This document shows, in pieces, positions 50,201 to 61,421 of a stretch of 64,000 nucleotides of DNA (its first letter is position 1; each line of letters begins with the position of its first letter). Location: the NCBI GenBank assembly GCA_023376005.1, contig CM042157.1:66642189-66706188 (forward strand). Direction: 5' to 3'. The translations under genes were made by a program, and so were the position numbers. The notes beneath the pieces were generated by a model. It did no database searches, was not told the DNA's origin, and saw only the letters and a list, made by a program, of their open reading frames with translations. The stretch is from Doryteuthis pealeii. Taxonomy: Eukaryota > Mollusca > Cephalopoda > Myopsida > Loliginidae.

Positions 50201-53200
50201 TTTCTTCTTTTCTTTCTTTTCTTTCTTTCTTTCTTTTTCTTTCTCTTTCTTTTTTCTCTTCTTTCTTTCTTTTTTTCTTTCTGTCTTTCTCTTTTTTTTT
50301 TTCTTTCTGTCTTTCTTTTTTTTTTTTTTTTTCTTAATTGGCAGTAATTATCAAAGTGAATTATGCTTTACATTTCTCTTTATTTTTTCTCCTTTTTTTT
50401 TTTTTTTTTTTTTTTTCCAGCCACCAAACCTCCACCCCCACCTGCTGCAGAACGTCCTGTATCTTCAATGTTGGTAATGGTTACAATATCTGTTCCAGAA
50501 ATTGTATTGATTGAAGATCAAAGCAATCATGAAACTAATGCTTTGGTACTTTATGTAAGTTCATTTTATTACCCTTAAAATATGTCACTATAGTCATATC
50601 AAAATCATACATCTCTAATGCGAATGTCAGTGTGTCACATTTTTTCAACTTTACTCCTAGAGGATATAGCCCAACATATCATACTGTGGTATCACAAGGT
50701 GGAAAGATACACAGAAGAATGGTGTGCTTTATACATTTATCAAGCACTAGCATCCTGTGCCAAACGGACACATACAAAACATAGAACAAATAAGTACAAA
50801 CAATTAACAAGACAAACTCACACTAAAAGAGGAGGGTCAATTTTGCATAGCCAATGCAGCAAAGTCAGTCTGAATATTATCCAGCTAGTTAATCTACTTT
50901 AATCGTAGGCTATTTTATGGCTATGGGCCAGTCTATCTGGTAGAGTGCTGAAGGGGCGTTAGCTACTCTACAACACATACCATTTTGGAATCGGGTTAAT
51001 TCTATAGGCAAATTAAAAACATTCCAGGTCAAAACCAGACCTGCATTTTGGATTTCCAAGTTTTAATTACTGTGATTGTTTTTGGCCATCCTTTTTTTTT
51101 TTTTTCTTTTCTTTTTTTTTTTTTTTTTTTTTTTTTGGTACAATAACAATTTTCATAACTTAGACATAAATGTTGTTTATCATGCAGTTTTACAATAAGT
51201 TCCAAATAAACAAATTATATCATTGTTTTGATGAAAACTGTTAATTCTTGGAAAAATAGTTAGATTTTAATAAAATTTAATATTTCTCTGAATTTTTGAG
51301 ATGAGGCTTGATAATTAGTATTATTTGATTATTCGGACTATTGTCCTCATCTCGATTATGACAAGAAGGTTCCTGAGTTCGAGAAGGCCCTCGAGTCAGA
51401 CAAGAAATACCTGAAGAAGGCCAGGTGGCACATTGGCCAAATCACTGTACAAATAACAATAAAGAGGACAATAATTCAAATAATACCAAAATTTAATATG
51501 TACTCAGTGCATGAAGTATCATTGTTGGACTGGAGGCTCAATCAAGAGATCTTTGCAGGAGCTAGCTTAATTGCCACCTGATAGGGCAGCTTTTAAGCTA
51601 GTGGAATATTATTTTTCTTTTAAAATAAAAAAAAATTAATTTTGACTTTAGAAAACGAAATGTACTTCCTGACACTTTCACACAGCAGTCGTCGTACGTA
51701 ATTGATTTGCTCTCCCAGCAGTTCTAGTCTTCTCACTAACACTATCCAAATAGATTTTCTCTTCCACTCATTTCGACAGCCAAAATGCTACTGCAGACAT
51801 TTTTCTCCCGATCTGGGAGGGCAGGCCCCTAAATACCCAATTGCTGTGTTTCATCCGGGCTCCTTACTCTGAATTGCACGTTCGACATTCATCAGCAAGC
51901 GTCAATCCTCACGACGAGACTTTACATCCGGGTTACTCTGCACTGCTCGTGCGGAATTTCACCAGCATTTCAGCAATGAAGAGGTGACGAGTTCAATTTC
52001 CATGGTCATTCGCCACACTCGTCCCCCTCGCACAGGCCAAACATATCCGGACTCGTTTCGTTCGTGGGGGCTGGGAATCTGCTCGTCCACAATAAATATT
52101 CAGTATAACATAGCAATCTACTAGATAAGATTATAAAATTTTAATTTATAAGAATTATTGAATTTTCATAAAATTTTCTTGACAAACAAATTTTGATTAT
52201 AAACTCAAAATAGTTTTCACAATTTAATAAATGATATTCGGTGCTACTTGGGTACGAGATCGGTTATTTCCTATAAGTCTAACATAAACAAAGGGGAACC
52301 ACTCTTGACTGATAAATTATTTATTTTCCCATTAAACTAACCCTAACCCCTAACCCTAACCCCGTCTTCTTTTTTCTTAGTAGATCAATAAATAAATAAT
52401 TCAGTCAAGAGTGGTTTCCCCTTTGTTTATGTTAGACTTATAGGAAATAACCATGATATCTATGTGTGATGAAATTGATTTGGTATACAATCTACCTAAC
52501 CCTAATTTGCTTCATTTTAATTTCTTAATAATGATATAATTTATTTTATCTATTTTTTATCTAATTTGCCTACAAATTTAATAAATCATTTTTACCTAAG
52601 CCTAATTTGCTCCATTTTATTTTTATTTTTTATAATAAATGATTTAATTTTCTATTATCTTTTTTTTTTTGGTTGATGTATATTTAATTTGCCAATAAAT
52701 TTAATGAGTAATTTTCAGATTTGCCTCATTTTAATTTTTTTTTATACTCAAATCTGAAAGTAAACATCAATAATAATTATTGCATTTATTGTAATTGGTC
52801 AAAAAGTAGTTGATAATGAAATTTATTGTTTACAGTGCTCAAAAAACTTTTCTTTTGATATATTGAAAAGCTGTGTCATTGTATTTTTTTAAAATATTCT
52901 CCAAGTTATCAAATATTACACCTGAGAAGAATTTACTGTTTAGGAAACTAAAATTAGACTTTTTGTAGATCCTATTGGTACACAGATTGCATAGCAAAGT
53001 AGCACCCAACATTTTATATCTTATCTACCCAACCAAAGGGGATAATAGAATAACCTATAATATTTAAAGTTTGTTAAATTGAAAGATAGTATGTTTAAAC
53101 GTGTAAGTACATTTTTGTTTTTCTGTTACACCGGTGCCGAAAGTATGTTTTGATTTTAATTTTAATTTTAAATTGCTAATATTAACTAACAACTTGTTGA

Positions 53201-55659
53201 AGCTTGTCTTGTTTAAGATATTTGGTAGAATTAAGAATAACTATATTCTAATGAATATTTTTTGTCTCTCTCTCTCTCTTACAGTCTGATATAAAGTTTA
53301 AAATGCAATCAACTCCAGATACGACCACAATGTCAGCTGATGTTCGTGACCTTCAAATTGTATCCACAACTTTCAATAAGAAAGAAATTGGTGGGACACA
53401 AGTAAGTTGTACATATTTTGATTTGTTATCTGTAAATGTCCAAATTTTACTCTACTTCTTAAAGGTTTCTTTGTTTTAATGGCTGTTGTAACCTAACAAA
53501 GGTTACTAAATGAGAAATAACCAGATTGGAAAAGAAATAGAATTTTGTTAACATTAACAAAATACAATACTTGCCAGTAGCATGAAGAAAGGTAAACCAC
53601 TGCTAGTGGTATAAGACTACTCAGTCAGCATAATACTTCCGTATTTATGAGGATTGGGATGGTTATCATTTTAAAGATTTTTTTCTAAATTATTTGTTAA
53701 TTATGTAGGTTATTTCCTATAAGTCTAACATAAACAATGGGGAACCACTCTTGACTGATAAATTATTTATTTATTGATCTACTAGGAAAAAAGAAGATGG
53801 GGTTAGGTTTAATGGGAAAATAAATAATTTATTAGTCAAGAGTGGTTCCCCTTTGTTTATGTTAGATTTATAGGAAATAACCCAAAGCCATTTATTGTGT
53901 CTCCAGATAGACATTCCTAGTTCTTGAAATATCAGAATTGTCTTTATGGCACTTAGTAAAGACTCTGGAGATGAGTTGGTATCAACAGGTTTATTCACTT
54001 GTCCCCACTTTGTTTTCATTTTCTTTTTCTTTTTTTTTTTTTTTTCTTTTTTGAGGGAGTCCTTTTGGTTTTATTTTTTCCTTTTTTTTTGTTTTTTATT
54101 TGTTTTGTTTTTTTTTCCTCTTGTTTTTCCCCATTTTTTTTCTTTTAATTTATTTAAAATTTTGCATAATTTACAAAGAAATTAATTTTATTAAACTTTC
54201 AAAACACTTCTGTCATTTTCTTGTTAATTCTCCATTTCTTTTTTTTCTTTTTTTTTTTCTTTTTTTTTTTTCTTTTTACTTTTTTCTTTCCAGATACTCA
54301 ACTCATGTGAAATAGCCTTTCATAGCAGTGCTCCATTTAATGAAAGCCAACATATGCAAATCCAAACAAGTGATCTTGTTTTTAATATTTCACCTGCTAC
54401 TATCCGAACTATGACAGCAATTGCGTCAGGTCTCTCAGCTCAGCCGGTAAATCTTTTTGACATTAATTATTAAAACTTATTTATTTAAATGATTTTTTTT
54501 TTTTTTTAATGAATTTGTTACTCATTTGTACATGATTGCTATCCTATTGACATCCTTTCAATAATGATTGATTTAAATATAAAGACTATTGGAATATTTT
54601 GGTGTTATAAGGCATGCCAGAATCCACCACTTAGACTTATAGACTCGACATGGTCACATTAATTAAACCCCAGCCAATCAACAGCTTGAATACATGGTTA
54701 GTTAACTATTTAATCGCCAATATAGAAAGCTGTTCATTTGCACGTTATTCGACATTGACAAACGACCTACAACCTACGACTTTGCTTATTGCAAGGATCA
54801 TACCCAACACTAAGGGACACCAAGGAACAACCAAAAGATCATAGCCAACACTAAGGGACACCAAGAAACAACCAAAGGTTTCTTCACTAAAGATCAGCCT
54901 CTGCTTAACACAAGGGAACTCCACTGTAAAGTGCTCTCACTTGAAACCTAAAAATGGCCATAAAAAATTGTAACATGTAACTAATGAAATCCCGTATGGA
55001 AAAATCTTCTGATATAATTATTCGGACTCTTATTAACAGATCGAATACGAGGTCAGTTAACTCTTTGCTCACCGATCCGGAAAGCCGTTCATTTGCATGT
55101 ATTCGCCATTGATGAACGGACTTGCAATCAAGGACTTTGCTCAACGCAAGGATTTTATCCAACAGTAAGGGACACCGAGGAAAAATCAAAGGATTCTACC
55201 CAACACTAAGGGACGCCAAGAAACAACCAAAGGTTTCTTCACTAAGGGTCAGCCTCTGCTTAACACAAGGGATCTCCACTGTAAAGTGCTCTCACTTGAA
55301 ACCTAAAAATTGCCACGAATATTGTAACAAAGACTTTTTATTATATCTAACCACTATTAATAAAATTGGTTCAAGATATATAAAAAGGTAAAAGTAGCCA
55401 ATTGACTGGTATGTTGGGGATCCTCAATATCCCCTGTACATCCACAATGCATGGTCATGCTAATGCACACCTATAGATTTATTCAAGGATTATTTCAAAT
55501 CCCTAAGAGAGCTCAATGTAAGATAATTAATAAATCAATCTTATACAGATCAATATTTACACTTTCAATAAGAAAGAAAAACTTAACAAACTGTCATTTG
55601 ACTATTATAAATTTATTTCAACCAGAATTCTACAAATAAGCTCAGTTTCATCAGACAGC

Positions 55660-55714
<55 letters not shown>

Positions 55715-55955
55715 GTAGTATGGACATGGAGTCAACAGCACCTGGTTACTGTCAGTTTCTCGCTTCTGCAATCTTCAGATCAAGTGGGGAAAAGGGTTCA
55801 GCAGTTGAGCTATATATGCTGTGGTTTGGTTTGGTCCTTTTAAGGAGGGGAAGAGGTCTGAAGATTGCATAGGCGAGAAACTGACAGTAACCAGGCACCG
55901 TTGACACTACCTTAGATATAAATACTCTATCCATGATACTGAGCACTGTTTACTA

Positions 55956-56006
<51 letters not shown>

Positions 56007-57693
56007 TGCACATCCCAAGAAAAAGGCTTCACCCTAAAAAAGGTAAAAAAGACAGCAATATCCCATTCAGACTATTTCAGATACAAACTATGCAGATGAT
56101 CTGGCACTTCTAGCTACACCTGTACAAGCAGAATCATTGTCGTATAGCTTAGAGAGGGTAGCAACAGACAATGGCCATGAGCAGTAATCTAATATCAACC
56201 AGCAGTGGTTACTACAAAACAGTCAACTCTTCAAGATATACACCTCACAACAACATGAATGTACAAAAACTTGGATAATCCTTACATTTAAACATATTAA
56301 AAGATGCAATCTAATGAGGAAATATTTATGAAAAATGTTTTCTTTTCTTTCTTTTTTTTCCTTTTCTTTTTTTTCCTTTTCTTTCTTTTTTCCTTTTCTT
56401 TTCTTTTCTTTTTTTTCCTTTCTTTCTTTTCTTTTTTTTCCTTTTCTTTTCTTTTCTTTTTTTCTTTTCTTTCTTTTCTTTTTTCTTTTTTTCTTTTTTT
56501 CTTTTCTTTTTTTCCTTTTCTTTTCTTTTTTTTCTTTTTTTTTTTCCTTTTTTCTTTTTTTTTTTTTTCCTTTTTTTTTCTTTTTTTTTTTTTTTTTCTT
56601 TTTTTTCGTTTTTCTTTTTTTTTTTTTCGTTTTTCTTTTTTTTTCCTTTTTTCTTTTTTTTTCCTTTTCGTTTTTTCTTTTTTTTTCCTTTCGTTTTTTT
56701 TTTTTTCCTTTTCGTTTTTCTTTTTTTTCCTTTTCGTTTTTCCTTTCTTTCCTTTTCGTTTTTCCTTTTCTTTCCTTTTCGTTTTTTCTTTTTTTTTTTC
56801 TTTTTCTTTTCTTTCTTTTTTCCTTTTTCCCTTTTAAACCAGAATACACATTTAAATAATTATAACTATCATTCAACTATTTTTTAAATCTTTTTCAGAG
56901 TGAAGAAAGTGAAGCAGAAGAGATTATAATCCAGAAAATCTGTGGAGCATTAAACCTCTCCAAGAATGTGATTTCTGGTATCTGAAAAGTGGTAATTATC
57001 TTGTTTAAATCAGAATTTCTTTTTAACAATTATCTTAAGATTTACAGATAAGTTTGTGCTTTTGTTTTGTTTTTATTTATTTATTTATTTACTGTAATGT
57101 TTATAGTCAGCAACTATTTTTTGGTATAAATTAAATCTCCTGGTAATTTGCATAAACAACTAATAAGGATTTCAATCCAAATGATCTGCTAAAAGCATTT
57201 CCTTGTTGTGGGGTCACTGATGATGTTGAGACATATTCATTAAGATAAAACCAAACAATTAGAAATCAATAATACTAAGCACATATTTATTAAAATCAAA
57301 ATGATATCTGGGGGATAACTTCTACAGAGATCTCAAATGTTTGAAAGAAATAACAGCTAAGGCAAGGAGAACAGAGGCATTAGTTTAAAAATCGCCCATT
57401 TTATTTGACAATAAAAAATGAGACAAATAATAATCTAAGTCAGAAAAATACAAGGGATTGAATAGTAAAGTTTCTGTGTATGTATATGTCTATTTGCAAG
57501 TTCTTGTATGAATTAAAATGTCCTTATGTCCTATAAAAAATTTCATTAATTTTCTTTATTTCTTAGTTTCTGGAGAAGACGATTCTCCTAACGAGGCAGC
57601 TGATGAAAATGATGCAGAAATTGTTACAAGAGGAGAGCAGGTAAAAAAAATTAGATGATTTCTTTTTTAAAAAAAAACAGATCTTAAGCAGTA

Positions 57694-57724
<31 letters not shown>

Positions 57725-60700
57725 TATAAGAATAGTGGGTATTAGTTTGAAACCAACACTAAGTCCTAATATTGCATTAGTGCATCTTTGTTTATCAAAA
57801 TGACTTGATTCGGCATTAAATGACCCAAAAAGGATTGATATGCCGTAAAACAAAACAACTGTGGCGTTATTTTCGTATTCGCCTGGGGAGTGGTCTGCCC
57901 GTTTAGTTTCGCTGGTTCCCGCTAGGGGCCTTTGATATTTAAGCGGCTGATTTGAACGTCTTTCTCTTTTCCCTAAGGCACGACCTACGTGACACTATGG
58001 GTTAGACTCTGTCTACCCCCTTCTCGTTGGGGCTTCGGCCCTTAACACTGGCCACTCACTGCTAGTAAGTCTCGTATACGATATATAACTATCCTTTAGT
58101 CATGTATCTGTAACTACGTTTTTATGTACATTTAGGTATCTCTTTGATACCTAAATATCTTGTATTTTACCATTCATGAATGTGTCATTATCTCTATTCT
58201 TGTATATGTATTTATACTACTTATGTATGTATGTTTATGTACACCTATGTATTATGTACCCTGTTAATTCTTGTGCTGTATATAAAATGTTTTTTCTATC
58301 AACCTTTGTCGGAGTTTTAATCTTCAAGTATTATCACTTTGAACCTTACAACTGGTGACCCTGACGTGATGGAAACGTTTTGTGAAGGCTTTGTTTTGCA
58401 TTTGGAACTTTAATCCTTACACAACCAAACAGCCAGCTAAATATAAAGGTAATATAGTAATTAATTTTTTTTTTTTTTTTTGAACAGCTGTTAATGAATA
58501 TTCCCACTCTAGTGATCAAACTTGAAGGTGGTGTTGGACAAAGAACTGTACCACTGTTGATTGTTGAGTCGGTATTTGATGGAGAAGTGAAGGACTGGAG
58601 CAGTAAGGTAAGCCAAGATTTTTTTTTTTAATTTTTGCACATATTGTACATTAAGGTTTTGCCTCTAACAAGAACAGACTTAAAAATATATTCTACAGAA
58701 TATACAAAATTGAAATTAAATAAACTAGCAAATATATGCACCTTCCGGGTGCAAGTTTTAAAGTTTTAATGTAATAAAATATTATATTAAATTAAAAAGG
58801 GTAATGAAACTAAACACGAATGCAGATAAAAATATTTGAAACAGAGGGGGTTATATTTGAAAAGTAGAACTAAAACTTACTCTTCTATCACTCATGTCTT
58901 TCATTGCTAAATTTTCCTAATTTAACTACTTTGTTAAAATAAGAAGTAAAGAATAAAATTACTGTTATTTCTTTTTTGTTAATGGATTTCTTTTAAGATT
59001 TATCCCCAAGATTTTTGCTCATATTCATTAAGATAAAACCAAACAATTAGAAATCAATAATACTAAGCACATATTTATTAAAATCAAATTTTTAATACCA
59101 ATATGCAAATTAGCTTTCCTGTTCATGCTGTAAACCGCTATTTTGTTGTATATATAAATATAATTGCATGTTATTAGATATAGTCAACATTTTTAATTCC
59201 GGTTAAGTTAACATCGTTTATCCCAGAGAGCCATCCCCTCAGGCAACACCTGCCCCCTTGATTTAAAGGGGCAGGGCTGGGTTTATTTCCCAGAATTTGA
59301 TTTGTATATAGATATTGTGTGATATTATGAAAAATTGAAAAAACACAAGTTCATAAACGAGTAATGTTTATTTCACCTACAATGGAGTTTTTCGATCTAT
59401 CTTCATCAGGGCTTTCGTTAGTATGAGGAAAAATAAATGTATCACAGAAAATAAGAAATCTGCGAGTCTCTTTTGCTTTGTCAGTCAGCCTATTTAAAAA
59501 TTGTTGAGTGAAAAGCAAGCATTCTTGGATGTTTAAAATGTAAGACAGACACTGGAAATGGTTGCTGTGGATTTTTTTAAAAATGTATACAGACGCTAAA
59601 AGACTAACGATTCACTTGCGCTGGGTGTGTGTGTGTTGCATACCCTTTCTTTAATTCTTACTTCTAGTCGTCTTTTCTTCTGGCCGACTTTGGTTCTATC
59701 TTCTAACATCTTGGTCTGGAATCTTCTAAGGTCTGGACTTTCTTGGGGACTTCGGATCTGGTTTCTGTTAGGGATTTCTCCTTATCAGAAGCCCTGTGTC
59801 ATTGTTAGTTTTTAGGTAATAAACACAAGACTTCGATTTACTTTGATGTTACTTTATTTGTAAATCCCCAAACCAGACATCTGCGCAGGTGAGACTTACC
59901 CTACGAGCTTGGCTCCTACTTGCTAACTGAGTCTTACTTACTATCCTTAAACCGGAAGACAGGGTCTTCTATGCCTTCCGGTCTCACGATTTATCCCCGG
60001 AAGGCAAGGTGAGAATGAGGTCAAGTGCCGTCACTCACTCTTAAGGCCATTAGCTGCACTAATCGCCATTATGTCTCTATACTACCTTATATAAATATTA
60101 GGTATCTAATAATTATGTAACATGTGTGTGTGTAAGCATTAGTATAGATATTGTACATGTTCAATGCAGATTTAAAAAAACTAGATCTATTAACCAATTG
60201 GATTGTTTTGCTAATAGAATGTTTTTGGACAAAAATTGCCTCATCAGATCAAAAACAACAATAGCATACACAATCTTAACATTAATATGAAGTTTGTATT
60301 TTTGTGATATGCTTTTTTGAATTTTATGATTAAAGTTTTAATTTTTCCTTATTTTTTTTTTTTTTTTTTTTTTAAATTCACAGCTAAGTGTGTTGTGTTC
60401 TCTCAGCCTGGAAGTAGCTTATTACAATGAAAATTTGGCTGTTTGGGAACCTCTAATTGAGCCTGTAATCCAGAACAACAAAAAAAGACGTTGGGAATTG
60501 GCTGCAGAGGTTAGTAATTATATATTCTACATTGGGTTAAATCGAACTTAACGGACCTAAATTCTAAAAAAAAATACCAAAAATCAGGGAATTAACCAAA
60601 TTTAATGAAATTTTCAGTGTTGATATATTGATGAATAAAAGATATAATGTACCAGTTATTTTATTTAAAAACTTTGACATTTTTTTCAGGTCAGTTAACT

Positions 60701-61390
60701 TTGTACCACATATCTTTGAGGCATAACACAGATTTCAAAGATACATGGTTCAAAGTTAACTGACCTGAAAAAATGTAAAAGGTTTTTATTTTTTACATAT
60801 CTGATTTTATCATTTCATTTAATGTGTAGTCTGAGTAATGAAAATAAAATTTAAATTTTGTAATAAGTACTATAATATTTATCATTATTTTTAATATCAC
60901 TTTGTTTCTGTCCAAACATTGTACCCTACTTAGTAATCCTCTAAGAAAGCTTCTAATCAATTCTAGATTTAATCTTAACTTTATATATTCGTATTTACAG
61001 GTATTGACAAATGATGATATTCCAGTGTTAGAGGAAGATGCAGAGCCAATCATTCCTCCAGCCAAGATGACTATTAATGTTCGTTCAACTGATAAACTTG
61101 AATTGATCCTGACCAAATCTTGCTTAGAGGTTCTATCAAATCTTGGAAAGGTAACTCTTGATATCATTGAAATGCCATCTTCCATTTACTCTAAGAGTTA
61201 CTTCCCTTTGTATATTGGGTCCATTTTGTTTGTTGGATTTATTATGGTATACATATGAATAATAATGAAATTATTGTATACAGTGTTCAGGTGACCTACA
61301 AGATAAAGGCATGAAGTTATAAATTGCACAATTTATGAAATTTTATGAAAATTGAAAATATCTCAAAAAAATTATTTTAGTATCAAATGT

Positions 61391-61421
<31 letters not shown>

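Noticed and set aside
49679..50477. Long F/S/L-rich open frames
   Set aside because: They begin in exon 29 sequence and run through the pyrimidine tract, or lie wholly within it. Low-complexity artefacts.
50618..50902. 94-codon open frame in intron 30
   Set aside because: No recognisable domain or splice context, and not in VPS13 frame order.
56223..56876. 217-codon K/E-rich open frame on the minus strand
   Set aside because: It is the complement of the T/C tract; the composition is forced by the repeat.
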